A DNA stretch of 64,000 bases, from positions 2,046,001 through 2,110,000 of the forward strand of contig CP016490.1 of the NCBI GenBank assembly GCA_002966495.1. The letters run 5' to 3'. The DNA comes from Halomonas sp. GFAJ-1. Its GTDB lineage: Bacteria > Pseudomonadota > Gammaproteobacteria > Pseudomonadales > Halomonadaceae. Positions 1 to 9,490 of this stretch are shown here, piece by piece. Below the pieces are notes generated by a model that did no database searches, was not told where the DNA came from, and saw nothing but the letters and a program-made list of their open reading frames with translations. Made by a program: the position numbers and the translations under genes. Each line of letters opens with the position of its first letter. Position 1 is the stretch's first letter.

Positions 1-1064
1 TTGTGCGGCCCGCTGAAGAGCTGAAAACCCGCTACGCCAATTTAATCGCCGAAGAGAAAGCCCTCAGTGAAGTGCTGGAGCACGAGCAAGACCAGCCCAG
101 CGAAACGCCTGATGGCCACTCTATGCCGCTGATGGTCAATACCGGCTTAGCCGTCGATGCCAGTTCGCTGCTTAAAAGTCGTATTGGTGGCGTCGGGCTA
201 TACCGTACCGAAGTGCCGTTTATGATTACCGAGCGCTTTCCCGGTGAAAAAGAGCAAATGCGGATGTATCGCGAGCAGCTCGAAGGCTTTGCGCCGCTGC
301 CGGTGGTAATGCGCACCCTGGATATTGGCGGCGATAAAGATTTACCGTATTTCCCTATTGAGGAAGCTAACCCGTTTTTGGGCTGGCGCGGCATGCGGGT
401 AACCCTGGATCACCCCGAAGTATTGATGGTGCAGCTGCGCGCCATGCTTAAAGCCTCTCATGGTCTGGGTAACCTCTACGTGCTCTTTCCGATGATCACC
501 AATGTAGAAGAGGTCGATGAGGCGCTACGCCTGCTAGATCGTGCGATTGTCGAGTTAGGTGAGGAGGGTACCACCGTCATCCGCCCCCAGGTGGGCGTGA
601 TGATCGAAGTACCCGCGACCATTTATCAAATGGATGCGTTGGCCAAGCGGGTTGATTTTTTCTCAGTGGGCAGCAACGATTTAACGCAATATCTGCTAGC
701 GGTAGACCGCAACAACCCACGAGTATCAAGCCTTTACGATGCGCTGCATCCAGCGCTTCTTGGTGCGCTGCAGGAACTCTCCCAAGATGCCAAGCGGCTG
801 AATAAACCTATTTCGCTGTGTGGAGAGCTGGCAGGAGACCCGGCAGGGGCGCTGTTATTAATGGCCATGGGCTTCACGAGCCTTTCCATGAACGCCCCCA
901 GTTTGCCTAAAGTACGCGCGGCGATTCGCCGGGTAAGCTTTACGGATGCAAAGCAGCTGCTTGAAGAAATTATGCAGCAGGATACCCCCGCTCAAGTGCA
1001 TGCCCATTTAAATATGCGCATGGATGAATGGCAGCTTTCGCACCTATTACCCCCGCGAGACTGA
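1..1064 (+). CDS. ptsP: Phosphoenolpyruvate-protein phosphotransferase PtsP (EI-Ntr), 3' part
   Basis: PtsP starts the nitrogen-related phosphotransferase relay by taking phosphate from PEP and passing it to NPr. Only the C-terminal part is in the window: the frame is open to the left edge (codons in phase with position 3), so the gene begins upstream. About 353 residues are visible and cover the PEP-binding TIM barrel. Seen are the family blocks GLYRTE, GGDKDLPYF, FPMITNVEE, GSNDLTQY and the CGELAGDP block, whose cysteine is the catalytic acid in enzyme I proteins (codon at 819). The N-terminal GAF and phospho-histidine domains lie outside. In many gammaproteobacteria ptsP lies just before lgt and thyA, as here, although three genes intervene. 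Confidence 0.95.
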   Translation, partial: VRPAEELKTRYANLIAEEKALSEVLEHEQDQPSETPDGHSMPLMVNTGLAVDASSLLKSRIGGVGLYRTEVPFMITERFPGEKEQMRMYREQLEGFAPLPVVMRTLDIGGDKDLPYFPIEEANPFLGWRGMRVTLDHPEVLMVQLRAMLKASHGLGNLYVLFPMITNVEEVDEALRLLDRAIVELGEEGTTVIRPQVGVMIEVPATIYQMDALAKRVDFFSVGSNDLTQYLLAVDRNNPRVSSLYDALHPALLGALQELSQDAKRLNKPISLCGELAGDPAGALLLMAMGFTSLSMNAPSLPKVRAAIRRVSFTDAKQLLEEIMQQDTPAQVHAHLNMRMDEWQLSHLLPPRD

Positions 1065-1820
1065 ACTTGAGAGTGTCGTTTCCCCTTCAAAACGGCCGAG
1101 CGGCCCAAAGCGCTGCTCGGTCATTGCCACTTCCCCTTGCTGATTGAGCGTTAACCACGTTGTCGCCCGAGTGCCGTACTGCTCACCGATAATAAAGGCG
1201 GCGGAAAGCTGGCGTTCAAGCGATAAGCTAACCCCCGTATCGGGCAAGCTGGTGTCAGGTGCTACCCGTGGGCTGTGCAAGGCCTCTTGAGTAGCGTGGC
1301 GCCAGTTATCAGGGTGGCTATGGGCTAAAGCCTGCTTTACGGCGGTTAACTTTGGCCAGGGAGTGTTTAGCGTCGCATTGGAGAGGCCATGCACCCCGCT
1401 GGCGATCTCGGTCAGGTGAGTGCCATCGTAACCTCTATGCAGATGCCATAAGCGTTCTGTTGTAGCGACGAGCAGGTTAAATCCGGCGTAGTGCTTCGCC
1501 TCGGTGTTAGCCAGTTCTATCAGCCAAGCATCAATGTCGCTACATTGCAGGGCGCTCGCCACCAGTTCCCCCCGGCTAGGTGCGTCGGCCGGCGTAGCAA
1601 GACGGGGGTCGCGTACATTGGTTAGTGCGGCTACCCGACCCTGCTGGTTCGCCGCCAGCCATGTGCCTCCCGCTTCTAAATCCCGTCCGCCCATCAGCCC
1701 ACGGGGGTTATCCCAAAAGGCTAATGGCGCCGTGGGGCGTGCGTGAAACTCATCGCGGTTCGCTGCTAAGCGAAGCGGTTGGGTGCTGCCTGGGTGCCAG
1801 GCAAAGGTGATTAAGCACAT
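1047..1820 (-). CDS. NRDE (TANGO2-like) family protein
   Basis: The protein of about 257 residues begins MCLITFAWHPG and carries the NRDE block (AANRDEF) near residue 25 that names the family, plus GGTWLAANQQGRVAALTN-type strands. The family is related to eukaryotic TANGO2; its biochemical role in bacteria is not settled, with haem or lipid handling proposed for TANGO2. I chose the ATG at 1820 because the Cys right after Met is conserved in this family; an in-frame ATG five codons upstream would displace it. The gene points against ptsP and the two 3' ends overlap by 18 bp. Confidence 0.85.
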   Translation of the reverse strand: MCLITFAWHPGSTQPLRLAANRDEFHARPTAPLAFWDNPRGLMGGRDLEAGGTWLAANQQGRVAALTNVRDPRLATPADAPSRGELVASALQCSDIDAWLIELANTEAKHYAGFNLLVATTERLWHLHRGYDGTHLTEIASGVHGLSNATLNTPWPKLTAVKQALAHSHPDNWRHATQEALHSPRVAPDTSLPDTGVSLSLERQLSAAFIIGEQYGTRATTWLTLNQQGEVAMTEQRFGPLGRFEGETTLSSSVSRG

Positions 1821-1966
1821 CGCGAACTCTGTCATCCTTCAGATTCAGTGAGCAACAGCGTCAACCTCTACAAGAGCGGAATGACAGCGTTGGTGTCTAG
1901 ACGTACACTAACCTTAGACCAGGATGTTTGACCACCGCTGCTTGACCGCAATTCAGGACTCTGTAC

Positions 1967-3142
1967 ATGCAATCCTATCAGCGAGAGCACTTTTGGAATG
2001 CCGTTACATGGCCGATTCTTTGGCCTTTGCTGCTTGTGCAAGCCGCACTGGTCATGCTGTGTGTGTCAGTGGGGCTCGTTATCTGGGGGATGTCGCCAAA
2101 TCAAGCGTCATGGAGCACAACGCTGTGGCTTACCCTTACCTTGCTATTAGGCAGCTGCATGAACGTGGCTGCTTTCCTTATGCTGCTCAAAAGCCGGGCT
2201 AAGCGGATAGACGTGCTCTTCATGCACGAGTTAAAAGTACTTGAGCGCAACACAAAGGCGCTTAGTCATACCGTGGCGCGCTCGCCATCGGTTGAACAGC
2301 CAGTTGCGCCCGAGAGTACAGAGCTGTTTTTGCCGCTACAGCGGGTGGCACACGTTAACGAGCTGCTTGCCAAGCTAGTGAGTATTCAAGACAAAGCGCC
2401 ATTTATACCGCCAACGACTGAGCAACCCAAGCAGGACCCAGCGCTGCTTGAAAATCTACATCAGCAGCAACAACAGCTTAAGCACCTTATGGCGGGGCGA
2501 GACCGTGCACGAGAAGAGTCACGATTAAAGTCAGGCTACTTAACACTGCTACAGCGGGAAGCCGATAACCTGTTTGCTTATCTGGATGACTTAATGCAGA
2601 AAGACCAGTGTAAAGAGTGCCATCAAGATATTAACCACGTGCAAGACCGGCTGGCTGATATTCGTGCTCTGCTGGCCAATTTTGCCCTGGAAAGTGTTAG
2701 CGAAGCAGGAGGTGATCAGGCGTTGCCAGCCAGTACCAAACGGCAGCTTAAGGTGCTAGTAGTGGATGATGGCCCCGTAAATTTAATGCTGGCGCGACAA
2801 ATGCTTGAGGCCCAAGGGCTTTATGTAGAAGGAGTAAGCAGCGGTGAGCAGGCATTAGAGCGACAACAAACCACGTTTTATGATTTGGTATTCATGGATA
2901 TTTTTATGCCAACCTTAGACGGGTTTGAAACTGCGCGACGCTGGCGCGACTATGAACATAACAATGAAAGCCCACGCAGCGTGCTGGTCGCGTTAACCGC
3001 AAATGTTGATAATGCTAGGCGTGATACCTGTGAGGCCGCTGGGTTAGACGATGTGCTTGCTAAGCCCTACCAGCCCGAAACGCTCGTGGGCATGATTACC
3101 AAATGGGTACCTAATAGAAACAGCGAGACACCTACCCCATGA
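1967..3142 (+). CDS. Membrane-anchored response-regulator receiver protein without a kinase domain
   Basis: A 391-residue protein with two hydrophobic segments (about residues 14-41 and 52-75), a long polar/coiled middle rich in Gln and Glu (about 140-220), and a C-terminal receiver domain from about residue 261. The receiver has the acidic pocket (VVDDG), the phosphoacceptor Asp311 in MDIFMP, the Thr of ALTAN and the Lys of AKPYQP, so it should be phosphorylatable. No HisKA or HATPase domain is present. A CKECH motif lies near residue 215. This layout resembles the tail of a hybrid sensor kinase whose catalytic core is missing, or a membrane-tethered phosphate sink. It overlaps the next gene by four bases (ATGA), so the two are probably co-translated. 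The partner kinase is not in the window. Confidence 0.75.
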   Translation: MQSYQREHFWNAVTWPILWPLLLVQAALVMLCVSVGLVIWGMSPNQASWSTTLWLTLTLLLGSCMNVAAFLMLLKSRAKRIDVLFMHELKVLERNTKALSHTVARSPSVEQPVAPESTELFLPLQRVAHVNELLAKLVSIQDKAPFIPPTTEQPKQDPALLENLHQQQQQLKHLMAGRDRAREESRLKSGYLTLLQREADNLFAYLDDLMQKDQCKECHQDINHVQDRLADIRALLANFALESVSEAGGDQALPASTKRQLKVLVVDDGPVNLMLARQMLEAQGLYVEGVSSGEQALERQQTTFYDLVFMDIFMPTLDGFETARRWRDYEHNNESPRSVLVALTANVDNARRDTCEAAGLDDVLAKPYQPETLVGMITKWVPNRNSETPTP

Positions 3143-3936
3143 CAGTAGTGGCTATTATTGCAAGTTATTTAGTTTTAGGGGCGGCAGCAGGCACAATGGC
3201 GGGGCTATTTGGCGTTGGCGGGGGGCTTATCATTGTGCCTGCGCTAGTATTTGCCTTTGGCCTGCAAAACATTGCCCCTGAAATCACGATGCATTTGGCG
3301 GTAGGTACCTCGCTGGCTACCATCGTGATAACCGGCGCTTCTTCAGCGCTGGGGCATTTTCGCAAGGGAAGCGTGCACCGCCCCTGGTTTATGGCGTTAC
3401 TACCTGGGTTAATGCTGGGGGCGATTGGCGGTGTATTTATTGCCGGTAATCTGTCGGGCACTGTTTTGGGTACTCTGTTCGGTATCTTTGTGCTGCTGTT
3501 GGCAGTCAAAATGGTGCTAGGCCTTAATCCCAAACCGGGGGTGGGGTTGCCTGGTAAGGCCGCGATGACAGTAGCCGGTGGTGTTGTAGGCGCTATTTCT
3601 GCACTATTTGGGATTGGTGGCGGAGCAATGACTGTTCCCTGGTTATCGCGCTGTGGTGCTTCCATGACCCAGGCGGTAGGCACTTCAGCTGCCTGTGGGC
3701 TGCCCATCGCGGTGGTAGGCGCTATGACGTTTATCATCGTCGGATGGGGTAATCCGCTGCTACCCCCTTGGGCCACGGGGTTTGTTATGTGGCCAGCCTT
3801 TCTAGGGATTGTGCTCACCAGCGTGCCCTTTGCAAGGTTAGGGGTGAAACTTGCCCATGTGCTTCCAGCCCAAGCGCTACGGTTCTCATTTGCAGCGCTG
3901 CTAGCAGTCGTAGGGCTTCGCTTCATTTTGGCATGA
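3139..3936 (+). CDS. TauE/SafE family sulfite/anion exporter
   Basis: A 265-residue inner-membrane protein of about eight hydrophobic segments. The family signature appears twice, as expected of its internal duplication: AGLFGVGGGLIIVPAL near residue 20 and SALFGIGGGAMTVPWL near residue 155. Members export sulfite, sulfoacetate or related organic anions; the substrate here cannot be told from sequence. The start codon overlaps the stop of the receiver protein upstream. The next gene, lgt, begins 55 bp downstream and is probably transcribed in the same direction. Confidence 0.88.
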   Translation: MTVVAIIASYLVLGAAAGTMAGLFGVGGGLIIVPALVFAFGLQNIAPEITMHLAVGTSLATIVITGASSALGHFRKGSVHRPWFMALLPGLMLGAIGGVFIAGNLSGTVLGTLFGIFVLLLAVKMVLGLNPKPGVGLPGKAAMTVAGGVVGAISALFGIGGGAMTVPWLSRCGASMTQAVGTSAACGLPIAVVGAMTFIIVGWGNPLLPPWATGFVMWPAFLGIVLTSVPFARLGVKLAHVLPAQALRFSFAALLAVVGLRFILA

Positions 3937-3991
3937 TGGCTTTTCGGCTCACGTGTTGGCCGTTTTACTTCTTTTCGCTTAGAGATTTTTG

Positions 3992-4795
3992 ATGATCAAT
4001 TATCCAACAATTGACCCGGTCGCAATTTCACTGGGTCCGCTGCAAGTTCATTGGTATGGCTTAATGTACGTGGTGGGGTTTGTGGCTGCCTGGTGGTTAG
4101 GCTGTAAGCGAGCGCCGCGCATAGGTCTCACGAAAGACGATATTGGCGATTTACTGTTCTACTGTGCCATTGGCGTAGTGGCCGGTGGGCGTTTAGGCTA
4201 CGCGCTATTTTATGGCCTTGAGCAGTGGGCGGCAGACCCCCTTTGGGTTTTCCGCGTATGGGATGGCGGTATGAGCTTCCACGGCGGCCTGCTGGGTGTG
4301 CTGCTCGCTGCTTGGCTGTTTGCACGCCGCAAGCAGTTGGCGTTTTTTACCCTTACCGACTTTATAGCGCCATTAGTGCCGATTGGGTTAGGCGCTGGGC
4401 GTATAGGCAACTTTATCAATTATGAGTTACCGGGGCGGGTAACGTCGCTGCCTTGGGGGATGCCTTTCCCAGGTATGGGGCCTGAGCCACGCCACCCTTC
4501 GGCGCTTTATGAGGCGCTGTTAGAAGGCGTTGTGCTGTTTGTCATTCTCTGGTGGGTATCTTCCAAGCCTCGTGCGCGCGGCTTTGTGTCGGGGCTGTTC
4601 CTGCTGGGCTATGGCGTATTCCGCTTCATGGTAGAGTTTGTACGCAAGCCCGATGCACATATTGGTTATCTTGCTTTCGGCTGGTTCACCATGGGGATGC
4701 TGCTAACGCTGCCAATGATCGCGTTTGGCCTCTACCTGATTGCGTGGTCACGCAATAACCCTGTCGACGCCAAAACTGACGTAAGTAAATCGTAA
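3992..4795 (+). CDS. lgt: Phosphatidylglycerol-prolipoprotein diacylglyceryl transferase
   Basis: Lgt transfers diacylglycerol from phosphatidylglycerol to the lipobox cysteine of prolipoproteins in the inner membrane, the first step of lipoprotein maturation. The 267-residue product has the usual seven hydrophobic segments, the HWYG block near the N-terminus, [11 protein letters not shown], and the Lgt signature [16 protein letters not shown] with its essential Arg and Asn. I start at ATG 3992, not the TTG codon just before it. The order lgt-thyA-folA is conserved among relatives. A lipoprotein client (35524) and the capsule machinery in this window depend on this enzyme. Confidence 0.97.
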   Translation: MINYPTIDPVAISLGPLQVHWYGLMYVVGFVAAWWLGCKRAPRIGLTKDDIGDLLFYCAIGVVAGGRLGYALFYGLEQWAADPLWVFRVWDGGMSFHGGLLGVLLAAWLFARRKQLAFFTLTDFIAPLVPIGLGAGRIGNFINYELPGRVTSLPWGMPFPGMGPEPRHPSALYEALLEGVVLFVILWWVSSKPRARGFVSGLFLLGYGVFRFMVEFVRKPDAHIGYLAFGWFTMGMLLTLPMIAFGLYLIAWSRNNPVDAKTDVSKS

Positions 4796-4807
4796 GCGGT
4801 GAATAGT

Positions 4808-4856
4808 TATGTGCGACTCCCAGGTCGCACATAGCTTCTGGTCGCACATAGCTTCT
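4808..4856. repeat. Tandem 17-bp duplication with a 10-bp inverted repeat between lgt and thyA
   Basis: GGTCGCACATAGCTTCT occurs twice back to back (4823-4839 and 4840-4856). TATGTGCGAC at 4808-4817 is the exact reverse complement of GTCGCACATA at 4824-4833, with a 6-base loop, so the transcript can fold into a 10-bp hairpin. No T-run follows, so it is not a classical intrinsic terminator. A third, degenerate copy (GCATATGGCTTC) follows near 4861. Confidence 0.75.
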
Positions 4857-4918
4857 AGCCGCATATGGCTTCCATGTATAGAATACATGCCCACACTGCC
4901 TGACAATCTGGAAATTCT

Positions 4919-5749
4919 GTGACTGCAACAACGCCCACGCCGAAAGAAGCGCTTGAACAGCCGTATCTTGACTTAATGCGCACTGTGTTAGAGGAGGGCG
5001 TTGATCGCAACGACCGGACGGGTACCGGCACGCGCTCAATTTTCGGCCATCAAATGCGCTTTGACCTCTCCCGTGGCTTTCCGCTGCTAACGACCAAAAA
5101 ACTGCATCTACGCTCTATCATCCATGAGCTGCTATGGTTTTTGAAAGGCGATACCAATATTGGCTACCTTCAAGAAAATGGGGTGCGCATCTGGGATGAG
5201 TGGGCGGATGAAAACGGCGATTTAGGGCCTGTTTACGGCTATCAATGGCGTAGCTGGCCAAACCCTAAGGGTGGCAGCGTAGATCAAATTGCCAATGTGC
5301 TAGAGCAAATTCGCACGTCGCCCCAGTCGCGTCGGTTGATTGTGTCTGCCTGGAACCCCGCCCAGGTAGATGAAATGAAGCTGCCGCCGTGTCACTGCCT
5401 ATTTCAATTCTATGTGGCTAACGGGCGCCTTTCCTGTCAGCTTTATCAGCGCAGTGCGGATATTTTTCTAGGCGTGCCCTTTAATATTGCAAGCTATGCG
5501 CTGCTGCTTAGTATGGTCGCCCAAGTGACAGGGTTAAAACCCGGCGAGTTTATCCATACGCTCGGCGATGCCCACTTATATAGCAATCACTTAGAGCAAG
5601 CCCAAGAGCAGCTAACACGTACGCCCCTGGCTGCGCCTAAGCTTACGCTTAATGATCAGGTAACCCGCTTATTTGATTTCTCTTTCGAGGATATAGAGAT
5701 CACCGGGTATGATTCACATCCCCATATAAAAGCGGAGGTGGCCGTATGA
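4919..5749 (+). CDS. thyA: Thymidylate synthase
   Basis: ThyA methylates dUMP to dTMP using methylene-tetrahydrofolate, which becomes dihydrofolate. The 276-residue product starts at a GTG. It shows the dUMP/folate loop RNDRTGTGT, the nucleophile Cys158 in [10 protein letters not shown], and the [12 protein letters not shown] block. The length is slightly above the 264 residues of the E. coli enzyme because of an N-terminal extension. The stop overlaps the start of folA by four bases, so the enzyme that makes dihydrofolate is coupled to the one that recycles it. Confidence 0.97.
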   Translation: MTATTPTPKEALEQPYLDLMRTVLEEGVDRNDRTGTGTRSIFGHQMRFDLSRGFPLLTTKKLHLRSIIHELLWFLKGDTNIGYLQENGVRIWDEWADENGDLGPVYGYQWRSWPNPKGGSVDQIANVLEQIRTSPQSRRLIVSAWNPAQVDEMKLPPCHCLFQFYVANGRLSCQLYQRSADIFLGVPFNIASYALLLSMVAQVTGLKPGEFIHTLGDAHLYSNHLEQAQEQLTRTPLAAPKLTLNDQVTRLFDFSFEDIEITGYDSHPHIKAEVAV

Positions 5750-6285
5750 GCTCCCAAGAGGGCGAATTCGACTCGCTAGTACCGGTCGCTATGATTGTTG
5801 CCATGGCGAAAAACCGTGTCATTGGCGTGAATGGCAAACTACCCTGGTACTTGCCTGAAGATTTAAAGTTCTTCAAGCGGATGACCCAAGCGAAGCCGCT
5901 GGTCATGGGGCGTAAAACCTATGCGTCTATTGGCAAGCCGCTACCTAACCGGCTTAATATCGTGGTAACGCGAGATACAAACTTTCAGGCAGCTGGCACG
6001 CGGGTATGCCATGATTTGCCGACGGCGCTGGAGCTAGCTGATCAGCAGGCCACCATTGAAGCGGCTGAAGAGATCATGGTGATGGGAGGCGGTGAGATTT
6101 ATCGTCAGGCGCTACCTTTTGCGCAACGCCTCTATATTACTGAAGTAGACATTGATGTTGATGGCGATGCGTCCTTCCCAGAGTTCTCTCTGGAGGAATG
6201 GCGCGAAGTGCAGCGGGTTGCAGGAAGCCCAGCGGAAGGGCAGCCCCACTATGATTTCGTCGTATATGAGCGCTTCAACGACTGA
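5746..6285 (+). CDS. folA: Dihydrofolate reductase
   Basis: FolA reduces dihydrofolate to tetrahydrofolate with NADPH. The 179-residue protein has the expected blocks: [24 protein letters not shown] (with the catalytic acidic residue), [23 protein letters not shown] and the VMGGGEIY nucleotide loop. It is about 20 residues longer than E. coli FolA, mostly at the N-terminus ([13 protein letters not shown]). The ATGA overlap with thyA supports the ATG at 5746. Confidence 0.96.
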   Translation: MSSQEGEFDSLVPVAMIVAMAKNRVIGVNGKLPWYLPEDLKFFKRMTQAKPLVMGRKTYASIGKPLPNRLNIVVTRDTNFQAAGTRVCHDLPTALELADQQATIEAAEEIMVMGGGEIYRQALPFAQRLYITEVDIDVDGDASFPEFSLEEWREVQRVAGSPAEGQPHYDFVVYERFND

Positions 6286-6305
6286 TTAGGACAAAGGAGG
6301 GGAGC

Positions 6306-7118
6306 ATGGCCGCCAGCGTACAGCACTTATTAGCATCATTAGAGGCGCATCTTGAGCGTACAACGTCCGAGCTAAAAACGCTTCGCCGAGAGAATGCCTG
6401 GCTCAAGCAGCAACTGGCTGCCCAAAGCGAACCAAATGACGATATACCCGTCCCTGAAGCGTCTTTGGAAGCGCCAGAAAGCATCCCCCAGCAAAACGAA
6501 AAGACAGAGCCGGAGGCAGGCGAGCGAGGCGCTACAGAAGGAACAGTAGAGCGTGCAGTTACAAAAGAAGCTGCACAAGAAACTGTGCACGAAGTTGCAA
6601 AAGGAGCGGAAGCACCTTCACCCCAAGCGCTTCTAAATCAGTGGTACCAACGTTATCCGAAGGCCTTTTTTAAAGGGCACACCAAGCCGCTTAAGATTGG
6701 TATCCATCACGACCTTGCCCAGCGTGAGCCTTGGTCGGGTAAATTAATTCGGCGAGCGCTTGCTAACTACGTGAATTTACCACGCTACGTAAAATCAATG
6801 CGCGAGGGCGTAGAGCGCCTCGACTTGGATGGTAATCCAGTGGGAAAGGTTGATAAAGAAGCCTCTTTACACGCCCGCCAGCGGCGAAAAGAGCGGCCCA
6901 CTGATGAATCGGCTATAGCCCCGCAGAAAAATGCGGCGAAACCGAAAAATGCCACTACAATGGTAGCTTCAGCAGCGAATAGCAGAACTACCGCGCAACC
7001 GCTTAATAAGCATGGCGATAAGAATGCTGGGCTGCTTCCCTCGCAAGGAAGTAAACCAAAGCCGATAAGTTTAGAAGAAAAACTAAAAGGTCTTCAGCAG
7101 AAATTTGAAGGCCACTGA
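6306..7118 (+). CDS. ProQ/FinO-domain RNA-binding protein
   Basis: A 270-residue protein with a very strong ribosome binding site (AAAGGAGGGGAG just before the ATG). Residues 5-40 form a coiled-coil-like helix (LRRENAWLKQQL), residues 40-100 are acidic and low in complexity, and a ProQ/FinO domain spans about residues 105-200 (WYQRYPKAFF, PLKIGIHHDL, ALANYVNLPRYVKSM). A basic, disordered tail follows. ProQ-type proteins bind structured RNAs and small-RNA/mRNA pairs. E. coli ProQ carries the domain at the N-terminus; here it is central, as in many non-enteric homologues. The next gene downstream encodes a porin, a common small-RNA target class, but no functional link is shown by the sequence. 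Confidence 0.85.
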   Translation: MAASVQHLLASLEAHLERTTSELKTLRRENAWLKQQLAAQSEPNDDIPVPEASLEAPESIPQQNEKTEPEAGERGATEGTVERAVTKEAAQETVHEVAKGAEAPSPQALLNQWYQRYPKAFFKGHTKPLKIGIHHDLAQREPWSGKLIRRALANYVNLPRYVKSMREGVERLDLDGNPVGKVDKEASLHARQRRKERPTDESAIAPQKNAAKPKNATTMVASAANSRTTAQPLNKHGDKNAGLLPSQGSKPKPISLEEKLKGLQQKFEGH

Positions 7119-7383
7119 GACCGGGTAAGTCTAGCTGGGTTCCCTAAAAAAGCATAAATCGTAAAAAAACACTGTTTTTTTCTATTGCGTTCATTGGGTT
7201 CACGGTATAGAGTTTGACCTGCGAGCATTGGAATATAACAAGGTTTAGCTGAGGACATGCCACATACCACCGGGAAAAACCGGAGGATGGAACAAGAGCA
7301 TGACCCGCAAGCCAACTGCAGGCTTCATTTTTGAAAGCTTGTAAAAACGATCGAAACAGTAAGCTAGTTAAGGAACCTACATC

Positions 7384-8433
7384 ATGAAAAAGACACTTTT
7401 AGCGACTGCTATCATTGGCGCCCTCGGCGCTTCTGCTGCCGCTCAAGCAGCTACCGTATACGACCAAGACGGCACCCGTCTGGACGTTTACGGTCGTATC
7501 GCAATGGGTATTGAAGGTGGCGGCGTACCTGCCAATGACGGCGCAAGCACAAGCGCAGAGTTTCGCGACGTGTTTTCTCGTCTTGGCTTGCGTATGAGTC
7601 AGGATGTAACGTCAGATTTGACTGCCTTCGGTCACGTTGAGTGGCGCTTCCAGGCTGATGGTGGTGACAACCGCTTCAACGCATTTACTGAAACTCGTCA
7701 AAGCTATATCGGCTTGGAAAGTAACCAGTTTGGTACTATCCAGGGCGGTAACTTTGATAGCTTTTATAATTCATTTGTTTCCCTACCCTTCGATGTTTAT
7801 CTGAACCAGGGTTTAGAGTTTCAAGGTCATCCGAAGCAGTCCCGTGGCGACTCTATTGGTTACTACACGCCTGATCTGAATGGTTTCACTGCTGCTCTGC
7901 AGTTGAAGCACTACAGTGACCGTGGTGAAGATCTAGACCGTGATAGCACTGTCGTTGCTGCACAGGGTGGTGTTCGTTATCAGGAAGGCCCTGTGACTGT
8001 TGGTCTAGGCTTTATTGAAGATGTTGAGCGTGGCGAAGGCACCGGTGAAATGATTTACGGCCTGATCGGTTCTTATGCTATTGATGATCAGTTAACATTA
8101 CGTGCCGGTTTTGAAACCCAAGATCGTAATGATGATCCCAATACTGCTGCTCGTTTAGCCGCCGATGATAGAGATAATGGTTTTGACTCTTACGGTTTAG
8201 GTCTAACATATACGACTGGGCCGTGGGCGTTTAACGCTGATGTGTATCATATTGATCGTCGTGGTGCTGACGACAGTAATTCATGGGCAGCTGGTGCATA
8301 CTACAAAGTTTCTAGTAACTTTGATGTGTTCGCAGAGCTATATGATGGTGATGCTCCTTCGACTCGCGACGCTCAAATCCGCGACTTTTCTGACGATGTT
8401 TACTGGCTGACGGGTGCTCGTTACCTGTTCTAA
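7384..8433 (+). CDS. Gram-negative general porin (OmpC/Omp32-like)
   Basis: A 349-residue outer-membrane beta-barrel porin. A cleavable signal peptide (MKKTLLATAIIGALGAS, cleavage likely after AQA near residue 22) is followed by VYDQDGTRLDVYGRI, the typical first strand, and the chain ends in an aromatic residue (ARYLF), the C-terminal signal for BAM insertion. The mature part is acidic, with many Asp and Glu, as usual in halophile porins. The gene has a leader of more than 250 bp after the ProQ-domain gene and an intrinsic terminator downstream, so it is probably its own transcription unit. Confidence 0.93.
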   Translation: MKKTLLATAIIGALGASAAAQAATVYDQDGTRLDVYGRIAMGIEGGGVPANDGASTSAEFRDVFSRLGLRMSQDVTSDLTAFGHVEWRFQADGGDNRFNAFTETRQSYIGLESNQFGTIQGGNFDSFYNSFVSLPFDVYLNQGLEFQGHPKQSRGDSIGYYTPDLNGFTAALQLKHYSDRGEDLDRDSTVVAAQGGVRYQEGPVTVGLGFIEDVERGEGTGEMIYGLIGSYAIDDQLTLRAGFETQDRNDDPNTAARLAADDRDNGFDSYGLGLTYTTGPWAFNADVYHIDRRGADDSNSWAAGAYYKVSSNFDVFAELYDGDAPSTRDAQIRDFSDDVYWLTGARYLF

Positions 8434-8484
8434 GCTTGGTTGAAACGTCTCGCTTTAAGTAGTAACCGCTAAAACTGGCAATAG

Positions 8485-8513
8485 AACCGGCCTCTTTGAG
8501 GCCGGTTTTTTTA
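8485..8513 (+). terminator. Intrinsic terminator of the porin gene
   Basis: A perfect 10-bp stem (AACCGGCCTC / GAGGCCGGTT) with a TTT loop is followed by a run of T residues, 51 bp after the porin stop codon. Confidence 0.95.
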
Positions 8514-9490
8514 TTTTCAATATCCTAATTATATTTTATTTATTTTGTTGTGATAACCCCCATTATAAAAAAATATCCTTTAAAATCAATAGCTTAAAAA
8601 ATTAAGTATGCAATTCTGCAAGCCTGTTTTGCAAAACTGCATAGCAATCGACGAGATGGTATTTCTTGCAAAATTGCAGTCATCCATTGATGTCGATCTT
8701 GATGCGCAATAAGCTCTATAAAATGTAAAACCGTATTTGCTTCCTGCGGCTTTACTGTATGTCACTTAAAGCTCAATCATAAAAATGCGCATACTTATCC
8801 AGCATCCGAGAAGGTGCTTTGCGAAGCTGTGATGAAGCCTCGGTGAGGCCAAGCGCTTCCAGCACCCAGCGCCTCCGCAGCGTGAAAAGATCGTGAAGGT
8901 TGCTGATTCATTAGCTGAGTTTGTAAAGCGATAGCTGACGCCCTTCCAGACTCGACAAAGATGACTATGCACGAGAGCTTTGCGTCTCAGGAATAAGTCA
9001 AAAGACTCTGGCCTATCTAAAGCGTGGCTAAAGGTTGCCCAATATCATGCTAGAATTGCTCACGCTCGGCTTGTCCATTACACAAGTTCACTCACCACGT
9101 CGTTAACGAATGATCAAGTGATCGTTGAGCGGGTGAGTAGGTGCCGTCTTGAGTATAATTAGTCCAGTTTGACCGCAGGTGCTTTAACAGCATGCGCTTC
9201 AAGAATTGTGGCGTTGTGATGAGCTCCTTCTAATGACGGGATGCATCCGAGTTAGCCCGGGCGGTGGCACCTAGGGTCCTGGCTTTGACATCATTTCTTA
9301 TTGCAAAGAGTCGCCGCGCTATTAGCGAGAGCTACGTGCAGGATTTAATTTGCAGCGTTGCAGAAATCGGCACAACATTACAGCGCAGCTGCGAACAGGT
9401 ATGATAGTTTACGTTTATAGCTGCCAGCCGATCGACAGTATTGTGCCTGGCTGTGTCAATTAACGAGCTATGTAAGTTGATAGGAAAAGT
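8514..9490. other. Gene-free region of nearly 1 kb before ugd
   Basis: No convincing gene is seen on either strand. The first 100 bp is very AT-rich. The middle (about 8766-8972) has a short open frame on the minus strand rich in Cys, Trp and His that looks like decayed coding sequence, possibly a transposase end, but I cannot assign it. A TATAAT lies at 9154 without a good -35. A sequence reading GGGCGGTGGCACC near 9258 only loosely resembles an ops element. The region probably holds the promoter of the polysaccharide locus that begins with ugd. Confidence 0.5.

Noticed and set aside
3165..3926. Long open frame on the minus strand inside the TauE gene
   Set aside because: It is antisense to a clear membrane transporter and has a Pro/Ser/Thr-rich composition typical of shadow frames.
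8766..8972. Small Cys/Trp-rich minus-strand protein
   Set aside because: No good start signal and no recognisable family; it may be a transposase fossil but I could not align it to any element in the window.
9254..9275. Possible second ops/JUMPstart (GGGCGGTGGCACC) before ugd
   Set aside because: Only 8 of 12 ops positions match and the 3' half (GCGTG) is lost; the true element at 35492 is an exact match.
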